A stretch of DNA of 64,000 bases from Gammaproteobacteria bacterium (GTDB lineage Bacteria; Pseudomonadota; Gammaproteobacteria; Enterobacterales; Permianibacteraceae), in NCBI GenBank assembly GCA_016182845.1, contig JACPFT010000009.1, forward strand, positions 1 to 64,000. Direction: 5' to 3'. A program made the translations under genes and the position numbers. Of this stretch, positions 21,289 through 31,696 are shown one piece after another; positions within the stretch are counted from its first letter, which is position 1; each line of letters begins with the position of its first letter. The notes below the pieces were generated by a model that ran no database searches, was not told where the DNA came from, and saw only the letters and a list, made by a program, of their open reading frames with translations.

Positions 21289-23370
21289 ATGAAACTGACC
21301 GCCAAAATCAGCCTCTTGCTGGCCCTGACCTCGGTCTTGCTACTGGGGGTTCTGGCCATCGGCATCGAGCAGGTCATCCTGCCGCGCTTCGCGGCCCTGG
21401 AAGAGCAGATGCTGCGTCAGGATCAGGAGCGCCTGGCCCAGACCCTGGACAGCGAGTTTCAGCAGCTCTCCCGCCTCGCCCGGGACTGGGGAGCCTGGGA
21501 CGATACCTACCGCTACCTGCAAGCGCCCTATCCGGAATACGAGTCCGGCAATATCACCCCTGCCACCTACGACAATATCCAGATCGACGGCCTTCTGCTC
21601 TTCGACGCCCAGGCCCGCTTATTCCGGGATTTCAGCTATTCCCGGGCATCGCGTCGCTTCGAGACGCAAAGTCCCGGCTTCATTGCCCTGCTTTCCGCGC
21701 AACTGCGCCAGCGCCAGAGCGAGGCCAAACGCTACGGCATCATCGAGGATCGGGGCCGGGTCATGCAGCTGGCCCTGAGCCCCATCCAGGACAGCAACGG
21801 CGAAGGCGCGCCGCGCGGCACCCTGGTCATGGTGCGCGTCCTCAACGACAGCTTGGTGGACGCACTGGCCAAGCGGCTGCAGGTTCGCTTAAGTTTTCAC
21901 CGGCTGAGCGAGGAGGATGCCAGTCCGGATGTCGCCCTGGCGGCCAAGTCCCTGGATCGGCAACCCCTGGTAGTGCAAGCGGTGTCGGACGAGACCATCA
22001 TCGCCTACTCCCAGCTCCTGGACATCAACGGCTATCCGGCCCTGCTAATGCGTGTGGAGCGGCCCCGGGACATCTGGCGCCAGGGGCAGGCCGCGACGCG
22101 CTATTTGTTCTGGTTCAGCGCGGCTGGGGTCCTGGCGGTGGGTCTGGTCTTCCTGTGGATGCTGGAGCGCGGCGTGTTGCACCGCCTCAAGCGCCTGAGC
22201 CATGCCCTGCTGGAACTGGGGGACTTGGGTCGTCTGGAGGAGCGGGTGGAAGTCTCGGGCGATGACGAGATCGCGCTATTGGCCCAGGCGGCCAATACCA
22301 TGCTGGCCGATTTGCAGGAGGCGACCCATGCCCAGCAGCGCGCGGCGGAGCGTCAGCGCGAGCAGAATGCGACCCTGGTGCACCTGGCCACCCATCCCGC
22401 CTTCGGCGCCGGCGACGACGAGGCCATGCGCCGCATCATCGTCGCCGCCATCGCGCGCGGCGCGTTTGCCAATCGCATCAGCTTCTGGCAGCGCAGCCCC
22501 GGAGAGAGCGAGCTTTCCTGCCGAGCCGCGCAATGGGTGGGCGGCCAGCCGGTCGAGCCGGAGCTTTGGCCTCTGGTGTCCGAAGACTGGCTGCGGGAGG
22601 CCTTGGAGGCCGGCGAGGAGGGCATCTGGCGCCAGGCCGGTATCGAACAGACTCACCGCTCGGCCCTGCTCATGGGTTATGCCGTGGAGGATTGGGCCGG
22701 GGTCATGTGCATCGAGTCCCTGGGCCAGGCCTACCGCTGGCACCCGGACGAGGTCACCTATCTGATGAGCGTGAACAGCCTGGGCCAGCAGTACCTGCGC
22801 GGCCAGGTGGAACGCTCCCGCAGCCTGGCACTGCGCGCCCAGGCGGAACAGGACCCGCTGACCGGACTCGCCAACCGCACTGGCTTCGAACGCAAGCTGG
22901 CGGCGGCGGTCGCCGAGGGCGAGGCGCAGGGCGGGGGCTTCGCCCTGGCCTTCCTGGACCTGGACGAGTTCAAGCCCATCAACGACCGCCACGGTCACGC
23001 GGTGGGCGATTGGTTACTCAAAGAAGTGGCGAAGCGCCTGAAGCTGTGCCTGCGCACCGGCGACATCCTGGCGCGCCTGGGCGGCGATGAGTTCACCGTG
23101 ATCCTGGCGGGCACCCACGACGCGGAGGCCGTGCGGCGTATCGGCCAGAAGATCGTCGAGGCGGTGGCCGAACCCTATGGGCACGCGCTGGGCAACCTGC
23201 GGGTCGGCGCCAGCCTGGGCCTGGCCCTGTTCCCTGAACACGGCGCCAGCGCCGAGGCCCTGGCCCATGCCGCCGACATGGCCATGTACGCGGTCAAGAA
23301 GGCCGGGCGCGGCGCCTGCCGGATCTACGAGCCTGGGGATGGGGAGGCGGCGCGGGGGGATGCGGCGTGA
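21289..23370 (+). CDS. diguanylate cyclase with CHASE4-like sensor, HAMP and GGDEF
   Basis: Membrane-bound enzyme that makes cyclic di-GMP from two GTP; 693 residues. A first helix (ISLLLALTSVLLLGVLAIGI) is followed by a periplasmic CHASE4-like sensor (residues about 30-260; WGAWDDTYRYL is typical), a second helix (YLFWFSAAGVLAVGLVFLWM), a HAMP domain, a GAF-like region and the GGDEF domain. The active site is intact (RLGGDEF), and RTGD five residues upstream is an inhibitory I-site (RxxD). The start is the ATG at 21289. It stands alone; its signal is unknown. Confidence 0.92.
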   Translation: MKLTAKISLLLALTSVLLLGVLAIGIEQVILPRFAALEEQMLRQDQERLAQTLDSEFQQLSRLARDWGAWDDTYRYLQAPYPEYESGNITPATYDNIQIDGLLLFDAQARLFRDFSYSRASRRFETQSPGFIALLSAQLRQRQSEAKRYGIIEDRGRVMQLALSPIQDSNGEGAPRGTLVMVRVLNDSLVDALAKRLQVRLSFHRLSEEDASPDVALAAKSLDRQPLVVQAVSDETIIAYSQLLDINGYPALLMRVERPRDIWRQGQAATRYLFWFSAAGVLAVGLVFLWMLERGVLHRLKRLSHALLELGDLGRLEERVEVSGDDEIALLAQAANTMLADLQEATHAQQRAAERQREQNATLVHLATHPAFGAGDDEAMRRIIVAAIARGAFANRISFWQRSPGESELSCRAAQWVGGQPVEPELWPLVSEDWLREALEAGEEGIWRQAGIEQTHRSALLMGYAVEDWAGVMCIESLGQAYRWHPDEVTYLMSVNSLGQQYLRGQVERSRSLALRAQAEQDPLTGLANRTGFERKLAAAVAEGEAQGGGFALAFLDLDEFKPINDRHGHAVGDWLLKEVAKRLKLCLRTGDILARLGGDEFTVILAGTHDAEAVRRIGQKIVEAVAEPYGHALGNLRVGASLGLALFPEHGASAEALAHAADMAMYAVKKAGRGACRIYEPGDGEAARGDAA

Positions 23371-23399
23371 GCTGCGCTGCTCTCACCATGGGAGAATCC

Positions 23400-25238
<1,839 letters not shown>

Positions 25239-25293
25239 GGGCGGCGATTGTGCCCATCGTCAAGCCGGCGGGCAAGCGCATTCGAACGCGGGC

Positions 25294-25299
25294 TATAAT
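25294..25299 (+). promoter_or_regulatory. -10 element upstream of the EamA gene
   Basis: A perfect TATAAT lies 45 nt before the EamA ATG in the 105-nt recQ/eamA divergent gap. No clear -35 is seen. A hairpin GGCGCC-GTCC-GGCGCC (25313-25328) lies in the leader. Confidence 0.4.
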
Positions 25300-25343
25300 G
25301 CCGGCCTTTCGGGCGCCGTCCGGCGCCGATCACGAGGTCGAAC

Positions 25344-26276
25344 ATGCACACCGTTTCCGGCCGTTGGCGCTTAGGGCTATTGCTGTCCCTAGGCACGACC
25401 CTGCTCTGGGGCGTGCTGCCCATCGCCCAGAAGGTCCTGCTGCAGAGCATGAGTCCGCTGACCCTGACCTGGTTCCGCTTCCTCATGGCGGGGCTAGTCC
25501 TGGGTCTGTGGCTGGCCGCGCGCGGCGGGATGCCGGCCTTCGGCCTGATCCGGGGGCGTACGGCGGGGCTGATGGCCGTGGCCGTCCTGGGTCTGCTCGG
25601 CAACTATGTCTTCTATCTCCTGGGCCTGGCCTATGTCTCGCCGGGCACGACCCAGGTGGTCATCCAGCTGGCGCCGGTCTTCCTGGTCCTGGGCAGCATG
25701 GCCCTGTTCCACGAACGCTTCAGCGCCGGTCAGTGGCTGGGTTATGGCGTGCTCTGCGCCGGTCTCCTGCTGTTCTTCAACCAGCGCCTGGTGGAGCTGT
25801 TCGGTTCCTTGGGCGAGTACAGCCTGGGCGTGGGCCTGGTGCTCGTGTCTGGCGTGAGCTGGGCCGGCTATGCCCTGGCGCAGAAGCAGCTGCTCAAGGC
25901 CTTTCCCTCCTCGGCGATCATGCTGTGCATCTATATCGCCGGCGTCGTCCTGCTCGGGCCCTTTGCCGAGCCGGAGCAAGCGCTGGCTTTGAATGGCCGG
26001 GATTTGATCCTGCTCGCCTTCTGCGGCCTCAATACCCTGATAGCCTATGGCTGTTTCGCCGAGGCCTTGGCCCATTGGGAGGCCTCGCGGGTCTCGGCGG
26101 TCCTGGCACTGGGGCCGCTGATGACGCTGCTGGCCATGGAGCTGGTCGGCGTCTTCGTGCCCGACTGGCTGGCGCCGGAGAGTCTGTCTGCCTTGAGTCT
26201 GGCCGGTGCCGCCCTGGTGGTGTCCGGCTCCATGTTGAGTGCCCTGTTGGGGGCGAAAGGGGGAGCAAGACGATGA
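25344..26276 (+). CDS. EamA/DMT family transporter
   Basis: A 310-residue inner-membrane protein with ten predicted helices in two EamA repeats (residues about 10-145 and 155-295), as in the drug/metabolite transporter superfamily. Members export amino acids or metabolites; the substrate here cannot be read from sequence. It overlaps the OsmC gene by ATGA, suggesting co-translation. Confidence 0.9.
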   Translation: MHTVSGRWRLGLLLSLGTTLLWGVLPIAQKVLLQSMSPLTLTWFRFLMAGLVLGLWLAARGGMPAFGLIRGRTAGLMAVAVLGLLGNYVFYLLGLAYVSPGTTQVVIQLAPVFLVLGSMALFHERFSAGQWLGYGVLCAGLLLFFNQRLVELFGSLGEYSLGVGLVLVSGVSWAGYALAQKQLLKAFPSSAIMLCIYIAGVVLLGPFAEPEQALALNGRDLILLAFCGLNTLIAYGCFAEALAHWEASRVSAVLALGPLMTLLAMELVGVFVPDWLAPESLSALSLAGAALVVSGSMLSALLGAKGGARR

Positions 26277-26719
26277 GCGAATTCCGCGTTTCTATCGATT
26301 GGGAGCATGCCGGTGGGGAGTTTGCCCCCGAGCTCTACGACCGCAGCCACAGAATCCGCTTCGGCGGCGGCCAGGAAATCCACGGCTCCGCCGCGCCCGA
26401 GTATTTCGGCAAGGCCGAGTACGCCAACCCCGAGGAGACCCTGGCGGCCTCGGTATCCGCCTGCCATATGCTGACCTTCCTGGCGCTCTGCGCCAAGAAG
26501 CGCCTGCCGGTGGCGAGCTACCGCGATGAGGCGGTGGCCGAGCTGGGCAAGAACGCCGCCGGGAAACTCTGCGTGACGCGCATCGTCCTGCATCCGGAAG
26601 TGCGCTTCGCCGGCGAGGCGCCCGGTCCCGAGGCCCTGGCACAGCTGCACGAGCGGGCCCATGGCGCTTGTTTCATCGCCAATTCCATCAGCGCCGAGGT
26701 AGCGATAGTGTCGGTGTAG
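26273..26719 (+). CDS. OsmC family peroxide-reductase-like protein
   Basis: A 148-residue OsmC/Ohr superfamily protein. The two redox cysteines of the family are present: SACHMLTFL near residue 64 and HGACFIANS near 132. These proteins reduce hydroperoxides with dihydrolipoamide or a similar thiol donor. The HMLTF context resembles the YhfA/OsmC-like branch more than Ohr. The start is the ATG overlapping the EamA stop. Confidence 0.9.
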   Translation: MSEFRVSIDWEHAGGEFAPELYDRSHRIRFGGGQEIHGSAAPEYFGKAEYANPEETLAASVSACHMLTFLALCAKKRLPVASYRDEAVAELGKNAAGKLCVTRIVLHPEVRFAGEAPGPEALAQLHERAHGACFIANSISAEVAIVSV

Positions 26720-26797
26720 GCCCCGTGTAGGTCCCGTGTAGGTCCGACTTCAGTCGGACAAGGAGCCTTGGTTGTCCCACTGAAGTGGGACCTACGG
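26717..26797. repeat. paired palindromic repeat (family 2)
   Basis: GTCCGACTTCAGTCGGAC (26742-26759) and GTCCCACTGAAGTGGGAC (26774-26791) are two palindromes followed by CTACGG, preceded by two direct GTGTAGG units. Same family as 18150-18203. Confidence 0.7.
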
Positions 26798-26912
26798 CGG
26801 ACGGCGGGCAAGAAATTGGTTCGAGCCGGTGTTTTCTTGATCTAACGCAGTCTTCCCGCCCTCCAAAACCCGGAAAATTTGTCCAAAGTCGATAACCCCC
26901 CTGGAGTCTGCC

Positions 26913-28121
26913 GTGACCGTCCTGAATATCGAGATGCCGGCGAAATCGTCCAAGATCCCGCCGCTCTTCCGCCAGGCCTTCCGGCCCTTCTTCTGGTTCG
27001 GCGCCGCCTTCGGCACGCTGGCGCTCGCGCTGTGGCTGGCCCAGTTCCTGGGTTGGCTGAGCATTCCCGTCTACGGCTACGGCCTGTGGTGGCATGGCCA
27101 CGAGATGCTGTTCGGCTTCACCGGCGCCGTCATCGCCGGTTTCCTGCTCACCGCCGTGCAAAACTGGACCAATATTCCCGGCCCGCGCGGCTGGCCGCTG
27201 GCCGGCTTGTTCGGCCTGTGGGCGGCGGCGCGGCTGCTCCTGCTCTTCCCGGTTCTGCCCGCGCCCCTGATCTCCGTCCTGGATCTGGCCTTCTTCCCGG
27301 CCGTGGCCTATGTCCTGGGCCGGCCCATCGTCCGCGTCCGCCAATGGCGCAACCTGGTGTTCCTGCCCATCCTCGTCGCCCTGACCGCCGCCAATGCCAT
27401 GAGCCATGCCGCCCTGTGGCTAGCGGATCCGCGCTGGCTAGCCCGTGGTCTCCACGGCGCCCTGTTCCTGGTCGTCCTGCTGATTACAGTCGTCGGCGGC
27501 CGGGTCATTCCCTTCTTCACCGCGCGCGGCACGGAAACCGAGGCCATCGCGCCCCTGCCGCTCTTGGAAAAACTCTGCTTCGTCAGCACAGCCGGCATGG
27601 TGCTGGTGGCCTGGACCGATGCCTGGTTCTGGCTGTCCGGCTGGCCCGCCGCCATCCTGGCGCTCGTGGCCGCCGCCGGCCATGCCCTTCGCCAGGCCGG
27701 CTGGCGCCCCCTGTCCACCGGCCGCGTGCCCCTGCTCTGGTCCCTGCACGGCGCTTACGCCTTCATCGCCCCGGGCTTTCTGCTGGCGGCGGTTTACGCC
27801 CTGCGCCTGGTCGCCAGCCCCAGCCTGATGGTGCACTGCTTCACCGTGGGTGTGCTGTCGGGTTTGATGCTGGGCATGATGGCGCGCGTGTCCCTGGGCC
27901 ATTCCGGCCGGCCCCTGGCCGTGGGCTGGAGCATGACGCTGGCCTTCGCGGCGGTCCTCCTGGCGACTTTCCTGCGCGTCCTACCCGGCATGTTCCAGTA
28001 TTGGAACCACTGGCTGAGCTATGTGGCCAGCGGCGCGCTCTGGTGCCTGGGCTTCGGCCTGTTCGCGGCGCGCTACCTGCCTGTGTTGTGGAAGGCCCGC
28101 GCCGATGGGCGCATGGGCTGA
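26913..28121 (+). CDS. nnrS: NnrS family heme-copper membrane protein
   Basis: A 402-residue integral membrane protein with about twelve helices. The family pattern is visible in FRPFFWFGA, WHGHEMLFGFTGAVIAGFLLT (about residues 66-86, with His ligands) and TVVGGRVIPFFTARG. NnrS proteins occur in denitrifiers, contain heme and copper, and protect against nitrosative stress by limiting iron-nitrosyl complexes. GTG at 26913 has GGAG 6 nt upstream; an ATG at 26934 is an alternative. It is followed at 9 nt by mobA. Confidence 0.93.
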   Translation: MTVLNIEMPAKSSKIPPLFRQAFRPFFWFGAAFGTLALALWLAQFLGWLSIPVYGYGLWWHGHEMLFGFTGAVIAGFLLTAVQNWTNIPGPRGWPLAGLFGLWAAARLLLLFPVLPAPLISVLDLAFFPAVAYVLGRPIVRVRQWRNLVFLPILVALTAANAMSHAALWLADPRWLARGLHGALFLVVLLITVVGGRVIPFFTARGTETEAIAPLPLLEKLCFVSTAGMVLVAWTDAWFWLSGWPAAILALVAAAGHALRQAGWRPLSTGRVPLLWSLHGAYAFIAPGFLLAAVYALRLVASPSLMVHCFTVGVLSGLMLGMMARVSLGHSGRPLAVGWSMTLAFAAVLLATFLRVLPGMFQYWNHWLSYVASGALWCLGFGLFAARYLPVLWKARADGRMG

Positions 28122-28130
28122 GGAGGGGGC

Positions 28131-28694
28131 ATGAGCATGCTGGGTGTGGTGCTGATCGGCGGTCGCTCGACCCGCATGGGACGCGACAAGGCGCTTATGC
28201 CCTACGCCGGGCGTCCCGCCCATGAAATCCTCGCCGCCCGCCTGAGCGAAGCCGGCTGTGGGCGGGTGCTGCTCGCCGGCCGGCTCGATGGCTTGGATGG
28301 AATCCCCGACGAAGCGGATTTAGCCGGCCCCCTTGCAGGCATCGCCGCCGCCGCGCGCGCGGCCTTGCCCGGCGAAACCCATGTGCTCATTGTTCCCGTC
28401 GATATGCCTGCGCTGGGGGTAGCGCCATTGAAGGCACTTTGCGACAAACCGCCGGCGAGCGCGGCCTGTTACGGTGAGTATTTTCTGCCGGCCGTGCTCC
28501 GCCTGGGTCCCGAGCTGGACGCGGCGCTGGCGGCGGCGAAACTACCGGATGCGCCGCGCTCGGTGCGGAATTTACTGAAGGTCTTGGGCGCGGAATACCT
28601 CGACGCCTCGGCTTGGCCGGAAAGCGGCTTTGGCAATGCCAATACGCCGGAGGAGTGGGGGCGCTTGGAGCAGGTCTTACGCGGGGTGGAGTGA
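28131..28694 (+). CDS. mobA: molybdenum cofactor guanylyltransferase
   Basis: Transfers GMP from GTP to Mo-molybdopterin to make the bis-MGD cofactor that nitrate reductase NarG needs. The 187-residue protein starts with the nucleotidyltransferase signature GGRSTRMGRDKAL (residues 10-22) and has VPVDMPAL, carrying the metal-binding Asp, near residue 90. AGGAGGGGG lies directly upstream of the ATG. The link to nnrS and the nar operon fits its role. Confidence 0.93.
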   Translation: MSMLGVVLIGGRSTRMGRDKALMPYAGRPAHEILAARLSEAGCGRVLLAGRLDGLDGIPDEADLAGPLAGIAAAARAALPGETHVLIVPVDMPALGVAPLKALCDKPPASAACYGEYFLPAVLRLGPELDAALAAAKLPDAPRSVRNLLKVLGAEYLDASAWPESGFGNANTPEEWGRLEQVLRGVE

Positions 28695-28764
28695 AGCTTT
28701 CCGATAGAGTCAACGTACGTGGTGTAATTCCAGCAAGGACGGCAGCTCTACTACTACGTTTCCT

Positions 28765-29214
28765 TCACTCCAAGGCCTCATTCAGCCTGTCCGCCATCCT
28801 CAAGATCACCCCTTCCACCGCATCTCCCAGCTTCTGGTCGGCCAGGGGATAAAGGCCGGTCTCTTCGACCCGGTGGTGCGTCTCCAGCTCCGCCACCAAT
28901 ACCTTCCGGATCTTCAGCATATCGATCAGGTTTTCGTTGTAGGCATAGTCCTTGAGCGACTGGATCAGCGAGCGGATGGCGTTGTGCTGATCGCGGATGG
29001 TTTGAAAGAGGGGGAGGGGACCGGTGTAGTGTTCGAGGGCGGGCAGGAGGAAACATTCCTCGACGTCAAGGTGGGCTTCCTGGCGGCGGGCGAAAGCGGT
29101 GAGCTGGGTGTCGCATTCATCCCAGTCGGCGCGGGTGGCGGCCTGGATGGTCTCCGCCAGATACTGATCGATCTGGCGGTGGTCTTCGGCGAGGAAGTCG
29201 GCGACGCGGTTCAT
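28765..29214 (-). CDS. hemerythrin-like non-heme di-iron protein
   Basis: A 149-residue four-helix protein with the hemerythrin ligand pattern: H12, H48 with E52 (HLDVE), H77 (RDQHNAIR) and H113/H114 followed by E117/E118 (THHRVEETGLYP). Such proteins bind O2, NO or iron. It is 12 nt downstream of the PPIase gene at the 3' end of the nar operon, so an NO- or O2-sensing/storage role in denitrification is plausible but unproven. It converges with mobA. Confidence 0.9.
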   Translation of the reverse strand: MNRVADFLAEDHRQIDQYLAETIQAATRADWDECDTQLTAFARRQEAHLDVEECFLLPALEHYTGPLPLFQTIRDQHNAIRSLIQSLKDYAYNENLIDMLKIRKVLVAELETHHRVEETGLYPLADQKLGDAVEGVILRMADRLNEALE

Positions 29215-29226
29215 GGACAGCTGTCC

Positions 29227-29997
29227 CTACTGGGTTAGCGGTGTCTCCGGTAGCTCCAGCTCGATGCCGCTGATCTCGGATTCCGCCAGTATTCTTTGAA
29301 TATAGTGCCGAATCGCCGCCCTGTGGGCTTTTTGGGAGAGGTAGTCGGCGATGCGCGGGCGTGCCTGGTCGAATTCCAGGGATTTTCCGGCGATATAGCG
29401 TTCGACGAATACTACGTGGTAGCCATAGCGGGATTCGAGGGGGTAGGGGCAGAGGCCTTCCGGCAGGCGTAAGAGCTGTTTCTCGAATTCCGGGACGGTG
29501 CTGCCTTTGCTGAGCTGGCCGAGATTGCCGTCCTGGCTCTTCGAGGGGCAGTCGGAATGCAGCTGGGCCAGTTCGCCGAAGCGGCCCGGGGCCAGGCGCA
29601 GATTGTCGATGAGGACTTCCGCCTGGGCACGGCGCTCGCGCCGACCGTCCTCGTCGTCCCGGGCGATGCCCAGGAGAATATGGCGAGCCTCGATGATGGG
29701 GGGGCCGGCGAATTTCTCCGGGTTATGTTCGAAATAGCGCCGGCATTCGGCCTCCGACGCGGCCGGAACCGGCACGTCCGCCGCGAGCAGCTGGCGGATT
29801 TTCGCTTCTTCCTCGCTTTCGCCGTCTTCGGCTCGGGCGAGGATGCCGCGTGTCGTGGCCGCGTCCAACAAGGCCTGGCGGATCACGAGGGCGGTGGTGG
29901 CGTTATGGGCGGCCTCGGCCATGTCCGTGGCCGGGTGGTATTGCAACTCGCGGGCGATGGCTTCTTCGGTGATGGTCGTGCCGTTTACGCTGATCAT
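29227..29997 (-). CDS. parvulin-type peptidyl-prolyl cis-trans isomerase (NifM/PpiC-like)
   Basis: A 256-residue protein without a signal peptide, so cytoplasmic. An N-terminal helical region (1-95) precedes the parvulin domain (about 100-215): ARHILLGIA, FGELAQLHSDCPSKSQDGNLG, and RYGYHVVFVERY. The resemblance is to NifM and to the PPIases that follow narI in several nitrate reducers, where they are thought to help nitrate reductase folding. It is the next gene after narI. Confidence 0.9.
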   Translation of the reverse strand: MISVNGTTITEEAIARELQYHPATDMAEAAHNATTALVIRQALLDAATTRGILARAEDGESEEEAKIRQLLAADVPVPAASEAECRRYFEHNPEKFAGPPIIEARHILLGIARDDEDGRRERRAQAEVLIDNLRLAPGRFGELAQLHSDCPSKSQDGNLGQLSKGSTVPEFEKQLLRLPEGLCPYPLESRYGYHVVFVERYIAGKSLEFDQARPRIADYLSQKAHRAAIRHYIQRILAESEISGIELELPETPLTQ

Positions 29998-30043
29998 GGG
30001 GACCTCACAAAGCGGTCGGAATTTGATTTCGGTTGGCGCGGAA

Positions 30044-30080
30044 CCCCGCTCGTCCTTCGACAGGTTCAGGACGAACGGGG
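30044..30080. repeat. palindromic repeat (family 3, TTCGTCCTGA type) between narI and the PPIase gene
   Basis: CCCCGCTCGTCCT and AGGACGAACGGGG pair over 13 bp with one wobble around TCGACAGGTTC. It lies between two nar-operon genes and would form an mRNA hairpin. Confidence 0.7.
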
Positions 30081-30090
30081 TGCTTAGCCC

Positions 30091-30771
30091 TCACGCCCGC
30101 TGGCGGACGATCTGGTAGCTGCGGCTGATGTATTTGACCGGCACGCTCCAGACATGGACCAGGCGGGTGAAGGGGAAGACCAGGAAGGTGGTCACGCCCA
30201 GGAAAATGTGCAGCTTGTAGATCCAGTGCACATGCTCCACGTGCGCCGCGGCGCCGGCCTTGAAGGTGACGATGCTCTGGGCGTAGTCGGCCAGCAGCAA
30301 CATCACCGAGCCGTCCATGTGGCCGGCCGACACCGGGATGGTGGCGAGACCCAGGAGCAACTGCACATAGACCAGCAGAAGGATGAACACGTCGTTCTTA
30401 CTGGTGGTGGCCTTGACGCGCGGGTTGAACAGGCGGCGATGTACGAGAATAGTCATGCCGATGAAGGCCAGGGTGCCGAAGATGCCGCCGGCGGTCATGG
30501 CCAGGGCCTGTTTGGTGCTGGGGGTCAGGCCCAGGTAGGGATACCAGCTATGGGGCATGAGCAGCCCGATGAGATGGCCGAAGAACAAGCAGATAACGCC
30601 CACATGGAACAGGTTGAGACCCAGGAGGAAGTGCTTTCCGCCCAGGATTTGGCTGGAGCTGGTTTTCCAGGTGTATTGCTCGCGGTCGTAACGCACCAGG
30701 CAGCCGATCAGGAAGATCGTGCCGGCGATATAGGGATAAATCCCGAACAGGAATTCATTGAGGAAGGTCAT
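30091..30771 (-). CDS. narI: respiratory nitrate reductase gamma subunit (cytochrome b)
   Basis: Membrane diheme subunit that oxidises quinol and passes electrons to NarH. The 226-residue protein has five helices, with heme-ligating histidines in NLFHVGVICLFFGHLIG near residues 54-70 and HIFLGVTTFLVFPFTRLVH near 188-206. Length equals E. coli NarI (225). It follows narJ after a repeat-bearing gap and precedes the PPIase gene. Confidence 0.96.
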   Translation of the reverse strand: MTFLNEFLFGIYPYIAGTIFLIGCLVRYDREQYTWKTSSSQILGGKHFLLGLNLFHVGVICLFFGHLIGLLMPHSWYPYLGLTPSTKQALAMTAGGIFGTLAFIGMTILVHRRLFNPRVKATTSKNDVFILLLVYVQLLLGLATIPVSAGHMDGSVMLLLADYAQSIVTFKAGAAAHVEHVHWIYKLHIFLGVTTFLVFPFTRLVHVWSVPVKYISRSYQIVRQRA

Positions 30772-30826
30772 GATGGCTCCTTGAGGTCAGCGGGGCGTTA
30801 ACGCACCGATACCGATCAGTTTTCAG

Positions 30827-30930
30827 TCCCGTCATACCCGCCCCTCGACCTGGCTCAGGACAGGCTTCGGCGGGTATCCAGTCAGCAACAATTGCCACCG
30901 GCTGGATCCCCGCCTGCGCGGGGACGACGG
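30827..30930. repeat. palindromic repeat pair (family 4, CCCGCGCAGGCGGG type) between narJ and narI
   Basis: Two units in inverted orientation: GTCATACCCGCC...GGCGGGTATCCAGTC and CTGGATCCCCGCCTGCGCGGGGACGAC. Related units flank the GIY-YIG gene at 62647-63083. Confidence 0.75.
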
Positions 30931-30945
30931 CATTGCGTAAGCGGT

Positions 30946-31686
30946 TCACACCCGCGCCTGCCCGGCGCCAGCGGCTGCCTTGGGATCGGGCATGAACTGC
31001 AGCGGGAAATCCGCCGAGCGGTCCTGGGCCGGGCTGGGTTTCATGGTCGTCGGACAACCGCCCGAGACCTGGCCGTCGCCGCCGAAGCGCACGGCCTCTT
31101 CTTCCCAGACCTTGTCCATGGCCGCCGGCGTGTCGTCGCGCTTCTCGCCTTGTAATTCCTTGCGGATGGCATCGCGGTCCACTTCGTTTTCGGTGAAGGC
31201 GAGCAAGGCCTCGAAGAGCAGGGCGTAAGTGTTTTCACGCTGATTCAGGCGTTCGGCCAGACGGGCGAGGATATGCTCCACCTCGCTCAGCCAGTCGTGG
31301 GCCTCGGAGGCCGGGCGTTCCGACAGGTATTCCAGGAACAGGGGTAGATAATCCGGCAGTTCCCGGGCGTCCAGCTCGAAGCCGTTTTCCCGATAGACAT
31401 TCATCAGGTCCACCATGGCCTGGCCCCGGTCGCGGGATTCGCCGTGCACGTGCTCGAAGAGGAGCAGGGACATGGCGCGGCCGCGGTCGAAGGTGCTCAC
31501 ATAGTCTTCCTGGACCTCGAACAGGTCGCGTTGGCTCAGCTGTTCGATAAAGGCCAGCAGTTCCTGGCGGCGCGGCTCGGGCAGAAAGGCGTCGGCCCCT
31601 AGGGCCTCCGCCAATTCCGCCGTGTGGGCCAAGAGCTCGGGCTGCGGATAGTCCAGCAGCCGGGCGATGACTTTCAGGGCTTGCAT
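30946..31686 (-). CDS. narJ: nitrate reductase molybdenum cofactor assembly chaperone
   Basis: NarJ binds NarG and assists bis-MGD and FS0 insertion before membrane attachment. The 246-residue protein shows RLLDYPQPELL near the N-terminus, YVSTFDRGRAMSLLLFEHVHG (about residues 62-82, the family's core signature) and LPDYLPLFLEYL. The C-terminal tail is Pro/Gly-rich and poorly conserved. It lies 10 nt after narH. Confidence 0.96.
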   Translation of the reverse strand: MQALKVIARLLDYPQPELLAHTAELAEALGADAFLPEPRRQELLAFIEQLSQRDLFEVQEDYVSTFDRGRAMSLLLFEHVHGESRDRGQAMVDLMNVYRENGFELDARELPDYLPLFLEYLSERPASEAHDWLSEVEHILARLAERLNQRENTYALLFEALLAFTENEVDRDAIRKELQGEKRDDTPAAMDKVWEEEAVRFGGDGQVSGGCPTTMKPSPAQDRSADFPLQFMPDPKAAAGAGQARV

Positions 31687-31696
31687 ATCCGCCTCC

